Positions 25,418-34,575 of a DNA stretch of 64,000 bases are shown in pieces. The DNA is from Phycisphaeraceae bacterium (GTDB lineage Bacteria; Planctomycetota; Phycisphaerae; Phycisphaerales; UBA1924): assembly GCA_019636555.1 (NCBI GenBank), contig JAHBXH010000001.1, forward strand, positions 434,001 to 498,000. The letters are read 5' to 3'. How positions within the stretch are numbered: position 1 is the first letter of the stretch; each line of letters opens with the position of its first letter. The notes beneath the pieces were generated by a model, which was given only the letters and a program-made list of their open reading frames with translations, ran no database searches and was not told where the DNA came from. Made by a program: the position numbers and the translations under genes.

Positions 25418-26083
25418 ATGAAGGTTCTGATCGAGCCCGCAGCGCGCCAGACCCAAGTGGTTCCGCGGCGCGTATCTGATGCGGGCGGGTTTGTCAGGGA
25501 CGGCATGGAAGACCGTGGAAAAACTCAGCTCCCGTCAAGCCCTCCGGCCGCAGGGGGGAAGGGTTCGCTGCGCATCGACCTCGCCGATTCGACCGGCCGC
25601 CTTTCCGACAGCGCGAGCCGTTGGCTGCTCGACCGGCTTTCCGAAGCGCTCCCCGAAGCCTGCCGGCGCGAAAAGGCCCGCACCGCCGGAAAAGTGCGTG
25701 GCGGCGAGGTTCGGGTGCGGGTGATCGGCGACGAAGAAATGGCCAAGATGCACGAGGAGTACGCGGGGGTCGAAGGCACCACCGACGTGCTCACCTTCGA
25801 CATGTCGGTCGATGAGGGCGAAGGCGCGCCTGATCTTGATGTCGATGTGCTCGTCTGTCTCGACGAGGCGCTGCGCCAGGGCGCGAAGCGCGGCCACGAG
25901 CATCACCCCGAGCACGAGTTGTTGCTCTACGCGCTGCACGGCGTTCTGCACTGCCTTGGGCATGACGATCACGATGACGCTGCCTATCGCGCGATGCACC
26001 GCGCTGAGGATGACATACTCAGCGCCATCGGAGTCGGACCGATCTTCGCGCGCGACGCGCTGAGCGAAGGAGGCGCGCGATGA
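25418..26083 (+). CDS. ybeY: Endoribonuclease YbeY (rRNA maturation factor)
   Basis: A metal-dependent RNase acting in 16S rRNA 3' maturation and ribosome quality control. The signature HGVLHCLGHDDHDD at about residue 185 supplies the three zinc-binding histidines, and GTTDVLTFDMS precedes it as in the family. The first 50 residues are extra and poorly conserved. ATG at 25418 is used; ATG at 25505, preceded by AGGGA, would give a more normal length. The last four bases overlap the next start (ATGA), coupling it to the CorC-like gene, an arrangement common in bacteria. Confidence 0.9.
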   Translation: MKVLIEPAARQTQVVPRRVSDAGGFVRDGMEDRGKTQLPSSPPAAGGKGSLRIDLADSTGRLSDSASRWLLDRLSEALPEACRREKARTAGKVRGGEVRVRVIGDEEMAKMHEEYAGVEGTTDVLTFDMSVDEGEGAPDLDVDVLVCLDEALRQGAKRGHEHHPEHELLLYALHGVLHCLGHDDHDDAAYRAMHRAEDDILSAIGVGPIFARDALSEGGAR

Positions 26084-27504
26084 GCCACCTTCTTTCTTCC
26101 GGCGCATGGCTCTTCGTCGCGATCGTCTCGCTGCTGGCGACCGGCGTCTTCGGCGCGATCTTCCATTCGCTTCGCGATCTCTCGCGCTCCGCGCTCGAAG
26201 AGATCCTCAAGCATCGCGTGGATCACAAGCGCGCCAGCCGCGTGCGCCGGATCATCGATGACCCGGACGGGCATGCCGCGGCGGTGGCGCTCGCGCGCGT
26301 GGTGTTCTCCATCATCTCCGCCACCGGATGCCTGATGTGGATTGTCGAACAGACATCGGCGCCCGGGACTTCGGTTTCGGTGCAGTGGGTGTGGGCGATC
26401 GGCGGCATCGCGGTGACGTGCATCACCATCTGGCTCGCGGGAACGGTGATCCCGCAGAGCGTGGCGCGCCATCTCGCCGAGCCGACGATCTACGGGTTCG
26501 CTTCGCTCGTGCGTGCGATGTACATGGTGACCGCGCCGCTGCGCCTGCTCGTTCGCGGCATCGACGGCGCGGTTCGGATACTCGCGGGCAAGGAAGAAGT
26601 GGGGGATGTCGAGGCGATCCAGGCGGAACTTCTCGACGTGGTGGCGGAAGCGAAGGAAGAGGGGCAGCTCGACGAGACCGAGCAGCAGATGATCCGCGCG
26701 GTGGTGCGCTTCCGCGACACCACGGTGCGCGCGATCATGACGCCGCGCACCGAGATGGAAGTGCTGGAATTGACGAACGATCTCGGGTCGATCACGTCGA
26801 TGATCCGCGAGGGCGGGCACAGCCGGATCCCCGTGTACGAAGAATCGATCGATCGCATCATCGGCGTCTTCTACATCAAGGACCTGCTGCGCTGGCTGGC
26901 GGGAGTCGGCGGCAGCCGCGGCGGGAAGACGTTCAATCTGCGCTCGCAGTTGCGCCCGGCGATCTTTGTTCCGGAATCGAAGACGATCCGCGAACTTTTG
27001 GACGAGATGCTCGAGAAGCGCGTGCACATCGCGATCGTGCTCGATGAGTACGGCGGCACGGCGGGGGTCGTGACGCTCGAAGACATCGTCGAGGAATTCT
27101 TCGGCGACGTGCAGGACGAGTACGAGAAACCGGAAGATGCGCCGGGCGCGAAGACCGACGAGGTGCGGCGGGTCGCGGAGCTCGATGCGCGCTCGTACAT
27201 CTCGGATGCGAACGAGGCGCTCGAGCCGCTGGGGCTCGCGCTTCCCGAGAGCGAGGACTACTCGACCGTGGGCGGCTACTTGACGGTCGCGCTCGGGCGG
27301 ATTCCGCAAACGGGCGAGCGGTTCGAACTGCCGGCGGGGCGTGCGACGATGCAGGTGAGCGTGCTCGAAGCGGAGCCGACGCGGCTGGTGCGGGTGCGCA
27401 TCGAGGTCGCGAAGCCGACGGAGAGCCCGATCGCGATTGCCGAACCGGCGCCGAAAACGATCGCGGCGCCGGAAACATTGGGCTTCGCGCCGGCGCAGAG
27501 GTGA
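26080..27504 (+). CDS. CNNM/CorC-family transporter with CBS pair
   Basis: A 474-residue membrane protein. The N-terminal 150 residues hold about three to four hydrophobic helices of the DUF21/CNNM type (WLFVAIVSLLATGVFGAIF, WVWAIGGIAVTCITIWLAG). Then come a helical linker with EGQLDETEQQMIRAVV, a pair of CBS domains at about residues 215-345 (IMTPRTEMEVLEL, EYGGTAGVVTLEDIVEEFFG) and a CorC_HlyC domain near 375-455. Members are linked to Mg/Co efflux or other ion transport, often with ybeY, as here. CBS domains bind adenine nucleotides and likely regulate transport. Confidence 0.88.
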   Translation: MSHLLSSGAWLFVAIVSLLATGVFGAIFHSLRDLSRSALEEILKHRVDHKRASRVRRIIDDPDGHAAAVALARVVFSIISATGCLMWIVEQTSAPGTSVSVQWVWAIGGIAVTCITIWLAGTVIPQSVARHLAEPTIYGFASLVRAMYMVTAPLRLLVRGIDGAVRILAGKEEVGDVEAIQAELLDVVAEAKEEGQLDETEQQMIRAVVRFRDTTVRAIMTPRTEMEVLELTNDLGSITSMIREGGHSRIPVYEESIDRIIGVFYIKDLLRWLAGVGGSRGGKTFNLRSQLRPAIFVPESKTIRELLDEMLEKRVHIAIVLDEYGGTAGVVTLEDIVEEFFGDVQDEYEKPEDAPGAKTDEVRRVAELDARSYISDANEALEPLGLALPESEDYSTVGGYLTVALGRIPQTGERFELPAGRATMQVSVLEAEPTRLVRVRIEVAKPTESPIAIAEPAPKTIAAPETLGFAPAQR

Positions 27505-27567
27505 GGATTGGAAGAGGTTCCTTGACAAGGGTGCGTGCGCGAACGATTCGCGGAAGATGTGAGAACC

Positions 27568-27636
27568 CCCTCAGTCATCGCTTCGCTGAGCCTGCGCGAT
27601 GACACCTCCCCCGTTGGCAACGGGGGAGGACTGCGG
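27568..27636. repeat. Double-hairpin intergenic repeat, copy 1
   Basis: GTCATCGC (27574-27581) pairs with GCGATGAC (27596-27603), followed by CTCCCCCGTTG-gc-AACGGGGGAG (27606-27628) and GGACTGCGG. The gap between the CorC-like gene and the mutase (27505-27770) holds this and copy 2, and nothing else recognisable. Confidence 0.75.
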
Positions 27637-27667
27637 AACGTGCGCGTCAGCAAAGCGCAGCATGCTT

Positions 27668-27740
27668 GAGAACCCTCTCCGTCATCGCTTCGCCGAGCCT
27701 GCGCGATGACACCTCCCGGCGGCCGTCGAGGACTGCGGCC
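27668..27740. repeat. Double-hairpin intergenic repeat, copy 2
   Basis: The same GTCATCGC / GCGATGAC stem (27681-27688 and 27703-27710) and the same ACACCTCCC and GAGGACTGCGG flanks as copy 1. The second hairpin is diverged (CGGCGGCCG). It ends 30 bases from the convergent mutase stop codon. Confidence 0.7.
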
Positions 27741-27770
27741 GAAAAACGCGGTGAAGAGATGGATTCCGCC

Positions 27771-29243
27771 TCAGCCCGCGATTGCGCGGGCGGCTTCGTC
27801 GAGGAGTTCGTTCGCGGCTGCCGCGGTGGGCGCTTCGGCGATGAGGCGCATGATCGGTTCGGTGTTGCTGCCTCGCACATGGAGCCAGGCGCGTTTGGAT
27901 TCGAGATCGACGCGCACGCCGTCCTGGAGATCAAGCCGTTCTTTCGCGAAGTGCTTCGCGACTTTGTCCGCGGCGGACTTGGCCTGCGCGGTGTCTGTGA
28001 GATCGACCTTGCGCTTGACGATCGAGTAAGCGGGGATGCTGTCGGCGATAACCGAGAGCGGCTTGTCGAGCATCCTGATGAGGCCGATGGTGAGCGCGAT
28101 GGCGCTGAGCGAATCGCGGACGTAGGTGACGCGGGGCCAGATGACTCCGCCGTTGCCTTCGCCCCCGACGATCGACTGAGTCTTCTTCATCGCGGTGACG
28201 ACGTTTGCCTCGCCGACGGCGGTGCGCAGGACCGTGCAGCCGTACCTGGCGGCGATGTCGTCGATCATGCGGCTGGTCGAGAGGTTCGCGGCGAGCGTGC
28301 GCCCCTGCGTCTTTTCGCCGGCGCGCTTCATCGATTCGAGGATCGCGAGCGTGCCGAGAACGAGCGTGAACTCTTCGCCGATGTAGCGTCCCTTGTCGTC
28401 GATGAGCGCGAGGCGATCGGCGTCGGGGTCCTGCGCGAAGCCCGCGGCGCATTCGTTCTGGCGCACGGCGTCGCAGAGGCCGCCGGGCGTCGAGAGGTTT
28501 TCGAGGGTGGGCTCGGGCGGGTGGGGGAAGATGCCGCTGGTCTGGTTCCCGAGATGGCAGAACTCATCGACTCCGAGCGCTTCGAGCAGTTGCTGGCAAC
28601 CCTGGACGCCGGAGGCGTTGACGGAATCGGCGGCGAACTTGAGACCCTCACCGAGCGCGGGCGCATCGTCGGTGAGGCCGACTTCTTCGATGGCCTGCAG
28701 GACGCGGGCGACATGGTGCGCGTCGGCTTCGGTGTCGGCGCTGGCGGAACCGATCGAGTCCCATTCGACAAACGAGGGCGTGCCGGCACGGAAGCGCTCG
28801 ACGATCTTGCTCGCGATCGCGGCTTCGGGCGCGCAGGCGGCGGAGCCGAAACCGTCGCGGTTGTCGGCGAGCAGGCACTTCATTCCATTCCACTGCTGCG
28901 GGTTGTGGCTGGCGGTGAGGACCATGCCGGCGACCGGGGCCTTGGACTTGCCGGCGAGCGCATCGGTCGCGATGGCGACGGTGGGGGTCATGGCGACGCC
29001 GACATCGACCACATTGACACCGGCGCCGGTCAAGCCGGCGAGCGCGGCGTGATGGAGCATGGCGTTGCCGGCGCGGCCGTCGCGCCCGAGCACGACGGTG
29101 GGCTGTGCGCCGGGCGAGCGCTCGCGGAGAAAGGCGCCGAAGCATGCGGCGAATCGTGCGGCGACCTCGGGCGTGAGCGAGTGACCCACGATGCCGCGGA
29201 GGCCGGAGACGGAAAGCATGAGCGGCGCGTTGGGATTGGTCAT
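27771..29243 (-). CDS. Phosphoglucosamine mutase / phosphohexomutase
   Basis: A 490-residue cytoplasmic alpha-D-phosphohexomutase. The family signatures are present: start LMLSVSGLRGIVGHSLTPEV, active-site serine loop LTASHNPQQWNGMK with Ser112, metal-binding DPDADRLALI, sugar-binding EGNGGVIWPRVTY, and phosphate-binding LHVRGSNTEPIMRLIAEA at the C-terminus. The serine is normally phosphorylated and moves phosphate between C1 and C6. GlmM activity in UDP-GlcNAc synthesis is the likely role, but phosphomannomutase cannot be excluded. ATG at 29243 is chosen because homology begins just after it. Confidence 0.9.
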   Translation of the reverse strand: MTNPNAPLMLSVSGLRGIVGHSLTPEVAARFAACFGAFLRERSPGAQPTVVLGRDGRAGNAMLHHAALAGLTGAGVNVVDVGVAMTPTVAIATDALAGKSKAPVAGMVLTASHNPQQWNGMKCLLADNRDGFGSAACAPEAAIASKIVERFRAGTPSFVEWDSIGSASADTEADAHHVARVLQAIEEVGLTDDAPALGEGLKFAADSVNASGVQGCQQLLEALGVDEFCHLGNQTSGIFPHPPEPTLENLSTPGGLCDAVRQNECAAGFAQDPDADRLALIDDKGRYIGEEFTLVLGTLAILESMKRAGEKTQGRTLAANLSTSRMIDDIAARYGCTVLRTAVGEANVVTAMKKTQSIVGGEGNGGVIWPRVTYVRDSLSAIALTIGLIRMLDKPLSVIADSIPAYSIVKRKVDLTDTAQAKSAADKVAKHFAKERLDLQDGVRVDLESKRAWLHVRGSNTEPIMRLIAEAPTAAAANELLDEAARAIAG

Positions 29244-29499
29244 GGCGGGTGCGTCGAAGTGGGCGAAAGTCGGAATCGTTGCGGCGGGCGGGTGCTGGGA
29301 AGCGCAATTTCCGAACCAAACGCGCTGCAAACGAAACATTCATGTTCCGAAAACCACGAGGGTAGGGTTCGGAGGCACGCCGTGGTTGTCGATCTCATTC
29401 GGGATCGGAACCGGTGATTTTGGCCCTGCCGGTCGTTTTCAGGGCGGCGCGGGCGGCTCGGGCATCGCACGGGAGAGGATGTTCCATCTAGGATCGCGG

Positions 29500-29886
29500 A
29501 TGTACGAGATCACGGTTCAAACCGAATTCTGCGCGGGGCATTCGCTGGTCATCGGGGGTCAGCGGGAGAAACTGCACGGGCACAACTGGAAGGTGAAGGC
29601 GGTGATCGCGGGCGGTTCGCTCGACGAGGACGGGTTGCTCTGCGATTTTCACACCTGCGAGGAAGTGCTGCACGACATCTGCGAGCCGTTTCAGAATGAA
29701 AACCTGGACGACCGCGAGCCGTTTGCGAAGGGGCTGAATCCGTCGGCGGAGCACGTTGCGCGGTACATCGCGACGGAGATGGCGTCGCGTCTGGACGAGG
29801 CGCTCAAGCCGCACGCGCACGTCGCGAGTGTGAGCGTGACGGAAGCGCCGGGGTGCATCGCGACGTACCGGGTGGAGAAAACGTGA
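29500..29886 (+). CDS. 6-pyruvoyl-tetrahydropterin synthase family protein (PTPS-III-like active site)
   Basis: A 128-residue T-fold enzyme of the COG0720 family. Zinc ligands are His14 (CAGHSL) and His26/His28 (LHGHNW). The usual catalytic Cys of QueD (C-x3-HGH) is absent; the sequence reads E23-K-L-HGHN, i.e. E-x2-HGHN, as in PTPS-III enzymes that make 6-hydroxymethyl-dihydropterin for folate. Folate rather than queuosine synthesis is therefore a reasonable inference. ATG at 29500 has AGGA 6 bases upstream; ATG at 29479 is an alternative. Its stop overlaps the ppk1 start (GTGA). Confidence 0.85.
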   Translation: MYEITVQTEFCAGHSLVIGGQREKLHGHNWKVKAVIAGGSLDEDGLLCDFHTCEEVLHDICEPFQNENLDDREPFAKGLNPSAEHVARYIATEMASRLDEALKPHAHVASVSVTEAPGCIATYRVEKT

Positions 29887-32195
29887 CACAGGCCGAGTCG
29901 AACTTTGTGAAGCCCGATTCCGTTGTTTCGAACGGGGCGACGCCGCCTTTATCGATCTCGGGTACGCCGGAGAGCAGCGAGCCGACGTGGGAAGGCCCGC
30001 GGTTCTTCAATCGCGACCTCTCGTGGCTCGAGTTCAATCGGCGGGTGCTGCGGCAGGCGGCGGATCAGCGGGTGCCGCTGCTGGACCGGATGAAGTTCCT
30101 TGCGATCTTCACGAGCAACCTCGACGAGTTTTTCATGAAGCGCGTGGGCCTGCTGCGCCGGCTGATGCAGAGCGAGCCGGATTCGCTGAGCCATGACGGG
30201 ATGACGCCCCGGCAGCAACTGGTGGCGATCCGCGCCGTGGTGAACGAGCTGGTTGCGGAACAGGGTCAGATCTACACAACGGATGTCCTGCCGGCGCTGA
30301 CGGCGGCGGACATCCACATCATCAGCTACAAGGATCTGCCGGCGCGCGACAAGCGGTATGTGGATGAGTGGTATCGCGCGCACATCTTCGCGTCGCTGAC
30401 GCCGCTCGCGGTCGATTCGGGGCACAAGTTTCCATTTATCTCGAACTTGTCGGACAACATCAGCGTGCTGACGTCGCCTCCGCCCCGGGTTGGTCATCAG
30501 GCGGCGCTGCACGGGATTGAGGACGATGAGCCGCGGTTTGCGCGGGTGAAGATTCCGGTGGGCGCGGGCGTGCGACGGTTTATTCCGATCCCGACGCGGC
30601 CGGGGGCGCGGGCCGGGAAGCGGGTGGACAGATTCGTGCCGCTGCTTGAAGTGATCAGCCACAACCTGGGAGACTTGTTTCCGGGGGTTCGGATCCTGGA
30701 GCAGGCGGCGTTCCGTGTGACGCGTTCGGCGGGCGTGCAGCGCGACGACATGATCGAGATGGGCACAGGTTCGCTCATGCGTTCGGTGGAAGAGGACCTG
30801 AAGCAGCGCCGGTTTGCGCGGGCGGTGCGGCTGGAACTCGATTCGCGGGCGAGCCAGGACCTGCGGCAGTGGCTGCTGGACAAACTGAGTCTTGTGCCGC
30901 AGGACGTGTACGAGCATCCTGCGATCGACTTTGCATCGCTGTTCGAGATCGCGGAGGTGGATCGGCCGGACCTGAAGGAGCGGCCGTACCGGCCGGTGGT
31001 TCCGGCGCGGTTCGCGATGTCGATGAAGGGGGGCGCTCCCGGCGCCTTGAGCGCGCTGAGCGCGCCGGGGATCGCGGCGAGCGCCTCGGCGGCGGCGAAC
31101 TTCTTCGCGTCGATCCGCAAGCAGGACGTGCTGGTGCACCATCCGTACGAGAGCTTCAAGCACTCGGTGGAGCGGTTTATTGCCGCGGCGGCGGGCGACC
31201 CGGACGTGGTGGCGATCAAGCAGACGCTCTATCGAACGACGCCGGATTCACCGTTTGTGGAGAACCTGATCCGCGCTGCGGAAAGCGGGAAGCAGGTGGC
31301 GTGCCTCGTCGAGCTGCGGGCGCGGTTTGATGAGGGGCGCAACGTGCGGTTTGCGAGGCAGCTCGAAAAGGCGGGCGTGCACGTCGCGTATGGTGTTGCG
31401 GGGCTGAAGACGCACTGCAAGACGTCGCTGGTGGTGCGTCATGAGCGGACGGGGCTGCGCTGCTATGCGCACCTCGGCACGGGAAACTATCACCCGAAGA
31501 CGGCGCAGCTCTACACCGACGTGGGGTTGTTCACGTGCGACCCGGAGATCACGGGCGACCTGGTCACGCTTTTCAATTACCTGACCGGGATTTCGGCGCC
31601 GCAGAACTACTCGCACTTGCTTGTCGCGCCGTTCACGATGCGGCAGCGGTTCAACTACCTGATCGATCGCGAGATGGAGTTTGCGCGGCGCGGGCAGCCC
31701 TGCGGCATCACGGCGAAGATCAATGCGATGGAAGACCGCGAGGTCGCGGAGAAGCTGTACAAGGCATCGCAGGCGGGCGTGCCGATCACTTTGATCGTGC
31801 GCGGGTTCTGCTGCCTGCGGCCGGGCGTGCCGGGCTTGTCTGAGAACATCAAGGTCGTGAGCGTGATCGGGCGGTTCCTCGAGCACTCGCGCATCTTCCA
31901 CTTCCAGAGCGGAGTGGCGGATCCATTGGACGGCGAGTGGCTGATCAGCAGCGCCGACTGGATGTACCGGAACCTCTCGAACCGCGTGGAGGTTGCGGTG
32001 CCGATCCGCGATCGGGATGCGCGGCGGAAGCTGAATCGGATCTTTGAGGTTGCGCTGCTCGATCAGCGGAACGCGTGGGACCTGCAGCCGGACGGGACGT
32101 ACGTGCAGCGCCGGGCAAACGAGGACGCGGAGCCGGATTCGCCGCAGGCATCGGGCACGTTCAATACGTTGATGTGGGAAGCGGGGGGGCAGTAG
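29883..32195 (+). CDS. ppk1: Polyphosphate kinase 1
   Basis: A 770-residue enzyme that reversibly makes polyphosphate from ATP. It begins after a 40-residue tail with FFNRDLSWLEFNRRVLRQA, the classic PPK1 N-terminus, then TSNLDEFFMKRVGLLRRL. The phospholipase-D-like catalytic part shows RFDEGRNVRFARQLEKAGVH, GLKTHCKTSLVVR with the phosphorylated His, YAHLGTGNYHPKTAQLYTD and a second catalytic His region near VADPLDGEWLISSADWMYRN. GTG at 29883 overlaps the PTPS stop by four bases. A run of about 30 Ala/Gly/Ser-rich residues (near GAPGALSALSAPGI) is a low-complexity insertion. Confidence 0.95.
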   Translation: MTQAESNFVKPDSVVSNGATPPLSISGTPESSEPTWEGPRFFNRDLSWLEFNRRVLRQAADQRVPLLDRMKFLAIFTSNLDEFFMKRVGLLRRLMQSEPDSLSHDGMTPRQQLVAIRAVVNELVAEQGQIYTTDVLPALTAADIHIISYKDLPARDKRYVDEWYRAHIFASLTPLAVDSGHKFPFISNLSDNISVLTSPPPRVGHQAALHGIEDDEPRFARVKIPVGAGVRRFIPIPTRPGARAGKRVDRFVPLLEVISHNLGDLFPGVRILEQAAFRVTRSAGVQRDDMIEMGTGSLMRSVEEDLKQRRFARAVRLELDSRASQDLRQWLLDKLSLVPQDVYEHPAIDFASLFEIAEVDRPDLKERPYRPVVPARFAMSMKGGAPGALSALSAPGIAASASAAANFFASIRKQDVLVHHPYESFKHSVERFIAAAAGDPDVVAIKQTLYRTTPDSPFVENLIRAAESGKQVACLVELRARFDEGRNVRFARQLEKAGVHVAYGVAGLKTHCKTSLVVRHERTGLRCYAHLGTGNYHPKTAQLYTDVGLFTCDPEITGDLVTLFNYLTGISAPQNYSHLLVAPFTMRQRFNYLIDREMEFARRGQPCGITAKINAMEDREVAEKLYKASQAGVPITLIVRGFCCLRPGVPGLSENIKVVSVIGRFLEHSRIFHFQSGVADPLDGEWLISSADWMYRNLSNRVEVAVPIRDRDARRKLNRIFEVALLDQRNAWDLQPDGTYVQRRANEDAEPDSPQASGTFNTLMWEAGGQ

Positions 32196-32198
32196 GAG

Positions 32199-32226
32199 AT
32201 GGCGGATGTGGGATGGCGGATGGGAA
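32199..32226. repeat. Short heptamer array after ppk1
   Basis: Four units in register: ATGGCGG, ATGTGGG, ATGGCGG, ATGGGAA. The array begins 3 bases after the ppk1 stop codon. The unit ATGGCGG is identical to the one next to upp on the opposite strand. Confidence 0.7.
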
Positions 32227-32283
32227 GAGGAGAAGAGGGGAACAGGTGAAGAGGTGAGCGGGAAGGCGAATGGGGGATGTCAG

Positions 32284-32395
32284 ATCGAGAATCTCAAATC
32301 TCAAATCTCAAATCTCAAATCTCAAATCTCAAATCGCAGATCGCAGATCGCAAATGGCAAATGGCGGATAGCGGACGGCGGATTGCGGATTGGAA
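32284..32395. repeat. Heptamer array ATCTCAA grading into ATGGCGG
   Basis: Sixteen heptamers in one register: ATCGAGA, six ATCTCAA, two ATCGCAG, ATCGCAA, ATGGCAA, ATGGCGG, ATAGCGG, ACGGCGG, ATTGCGG, ATTGGAA. The stepwise drift along the array links the ATCTCAA and ATGGCGG families. Confidence 0.88.
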
Positions 32396-32528
32396 GAGGT
32401 GAACAGGTGAAGAGGGGAACAGGTGAAGAGGTGAGTGGGTGATGGGGTGAGGAGGCTCGACAAGGCTGGTGCACCGGAGTGCGGGGATATGCAACAATGC
32501 GCCCGCACGAGGCGGAGCATCACCCGAT

Positions 32529-34088
32529 ATGGCCAAACGAGTCCGCGATACCAAGCCGGTTGAGTACAGAATCCGGAGGCTCCGCGCATCGGACTACGAG
32601 GCGCTGGTGGCGCTGCAGCACCGGTGCTTTCCGGGGATGATCCCGTGGAAGCGAGAACAGATCGAGAGCCAGCTCAGGCTCTTCCCCGAGGGGCAGATCG
32701 TTCTGCAGGCGGGCAAGAAGATCATCGGGAGTTCGTCGAGCCTGATCGTGTCGTTCGATCACTACAGCGCGTGGTCGGATTGGAAAGAGATCACCGATCA
32801 CGGCATGATCCGCAACCACGATCCGAAGGGCGACACGCTCTACGGCATGGAGATCATGATCGATCCGGAGTTTCGCGGGCTGAAACTCTCGCGGCGGCTG
32901 TACGACGCGCGGAAGGATCTCGTGCGCGAGCTCAACCTTCGGCGCATCATCATCGGCGGGCGCATCCCCGGGTACGGCAAGCACACGCACCGGATGACGG
33001 CGGAGCAGTATGTCGAGCGCGTGCGGCGGAAACAACTGGTGGACCCGGTGCTGACGCCCCAGATGTCCAACGGCTTTGTCCTGCGCGGGCTGCTCCCGAA
33101 CTATCTGCCGAGCGATCTCGAATCGGCGGGGTACGCGACGTTTCTCGAGTGGACCAATCCGGCGTTCAAGGCGCCCGATGCGGAATACTCGCACCGCAAG
33201 GCGCAGGTGCGGCTGTGCCTTGTTCAGTATCTGATGAGGCGGGTGAAGTCGTTCGCGGAGTTCGAGGCGATCGTCGCGAACTTTGTGGATCTCGCGTCGG
33301 ACTATCGCTCGGACTTCGTGCTCTTTCCAGAGCTGTTCAGCACGCAGCTTCTCTCGATTCTTCCGGCGCAGCGGCCGGGGGCCGGGGCGCGCCGGCTGGC
33401 AGGGTTCTTCCCAAAGCTCCGCGAGATGTTCACGCGGCTGGCGGTGCGGCACAACGTCAACATCATCGACGGCTCGCACTTCCGGATCGACGGCGAGCAT
33501 CTGTACAACGTCGTGAGCCTGTACCGGCGGAACGGCACGGCGTCGCACCAGAAGAAGATCCACATCACGCCGCACGAACGGAAGTGGTGGGGCGTGACGC
33601 CGGGCGAGGGGCCGCTGGCGGTGTTCGACACGGATCGGGGCAAGATCGGCGTCCTGATCTGCTACGACGTGGAGTTTCCGGAGTTGTCGCGGATCCTGGC
33701 TTCGAAGGGCGCGAACATTTTGTTTGTGCCGTTCAACACCGACGAGCGGTATGGGTATCTGCGGGTGCGGCACTGTGCGCAGGCGCGGGCGATCGAGAAC
33801 CAGGTGTACGTGGCGATCGCGGGGTGCGCCGGGCTGCTGGCGGGCGTGGCGAACGCGGACCTGCATTACTCGCAGCTCGGCATTTTCACGCCGTCGGACT
33901 TTCCGTTTGCGCGCGACGCGGTGGCGTCGGAGAGCATGCCGAACATCGAGACGGTGATCGTGCACGATGTGGACGTGGAACTGCTCCGGCGCAACCGCGT
34001 CGAGGGTACGGTGAGGCCGTTTTCGGATCGGCGATCCGATCTGTATTCGATCATGTCGAAGTCGATGGAGAGGCACGAGGAGATCTGA
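32529..34088 (+). CDS. GNAT-carbon-nitrogen hydrolase fusion protein
   Basis: A 519-residue two-domain protein. Residues 10-190 are an acetyltransferase-like GNAT domain (YRIRRLRASDYEALVALQ, MEIMIDPEFRGLKLSRRLYD). Residues 225-510 form a nitrilase/amidohydrolase domain with the Glu-Lys-Cys triad: Glu in VLFPELFS near 269, Lys in HQKKIHIT near 343 and Cys in LICYDVEFPE near 378. Such fusions are known in several bacteria but their substrate is unresolved. One domain could release ammonia or an amine and the other acetylate a product; this is speculation. The ATG at 32529 starts just before homology. A UspA gene follows 3 bases after its stop. Confidence 0.88.
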   Translation: MAKRVRDTKPVEYRIRRLRASDYEALVALQHRCFPGMIPWKREQIESQLRLFPEGQIVLQAGKKIIGSSSSLIVSFDHYSAWSDWKEITDHGMIRNHDPKGDTLYGMEIMIDPEFRGLKLSRRLYDARKDLVRELNLRRIIIGGRIPGYGKHTHRMTAEQYVERVRRKQLVDPVLTPQMSNGFVLRGLLPNYLPSDLESAGYATFLEWTNPAFKAPDAEYSHRKAQVRLCLVQYLMRRVKSFAEFEAIVANFVDLASDYRSDFVLFPELFSTQLLSILPAQRPGAGARRLAGFFPKLREMFTRLAVRHNVNIIDGSHFRIDGEHLYNVVSLYRRNGTASHQKKIHITPHERKWWGVTPGEGPLAVFDTDRGKIGVLICYDVEFPELSRILASKGANILFVPFNTDERYGYLRVRHCAQARAIENQVYVAIAGCAGLLAGVANADLHYSQLGIFTPSDFPFARDAVASESMPNIETVIVHDVDVELLRRNRVEGTVRPFSDRRSDLYSIMSKSMERHEEI

Positions 34089-34091
34089 CGC

Positions 34092-34562
34092 ATGTCAACG
34101 CAGCCCGCGGCGAGCCCGCCGATCAGGACGATCCTTGTTCCGACGGGTTTTTCGGACTTGTCGAAGCATGCCGCGAGGTATGCAAGGGCGATCGCGCCGG
34201 TGTTCGGGGCGAGCGTGATCGTCGTGCACGCGGCGGAGCTTCCGCCACCGGCGGCGGAAACCGCGGCGATGATCCCCGCGACGGCGCCGGCGCCGGACAT
34301 GGCGGCGCTGCTCGAGAGCGCGCGGAACGGAGTCGATGTCTTTGTGAGAGAGAACCTTGAGGGCGTCGAGGTTCGGACGATCGTGACGGTCGGTTCGCCG
34401 GATCATGAGATCGTGCAGGCGGCGGTCCGCGAGGGCGCGGACCTGATCGTGATGGGGACGCACGCGCAGGGCGTGCTGAAGCGGCTGGTGTTCGGATCGA
34501 TCAGCAAGTCGGTGGTGGAGTCGGCCCCGTGCCCGGTGCTGCTGGTGCCGCTGAGAGGGTGA
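34092..34562 (+). CDS. Universal stress protein (UspA family)
   Basis: A 156-residue cytoplasmic UspA-fold protein. It starts IRTILVPTGFSDLSKHAARYA, has IVVHAAELPPP, and ends with VGSPDHEIVQAAVREGADLIVMG-type residues and the nucleotide-binding loop GTHAQGVLKRLVFGSISKSV. The loop spacing G-x4-G-x8-GS is close to the ATP-binding G-2x-G-9x-G(S/T), so ATP binding is possible but the first glycine pair is altered. The central Ala/Pro stretch (PPPAAETAAMIPATAPAPD) is a flexible insertion. It is co-directional with the fusion gene. Confidence 0.88.
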   Translation: MSTQPAASPPIRTILVPTGFSDLSKHAARYARAIAPVFGASVIVVHAAELPPPAAETAAMIPATAPAPDMAALLESARNGVDVFVRENLEGVEVRTIVTVGSPDHEIVQAAVREGADLIVMGTHAQGVLKRLVFGSISKSVVESAPCPVLLVPLRG

Positions 34563-34575
34563 GGGGGGGATGGGG

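Larger units (their letters stand above)
32196..32528. other. Intergenic region with heptamer arrays
   Basis: A 333-base gap with no gene. It is purine-rich on the plus strand and contains a short heptamer array right after ppk1, a longer one at 32284-32395, and a repeated phrase GGGAACAGGTGAAGAGGTGAG on both sides of the long array (about 32236 and 32416). No promoter hexamers are obvious. Confidence 0.7.
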
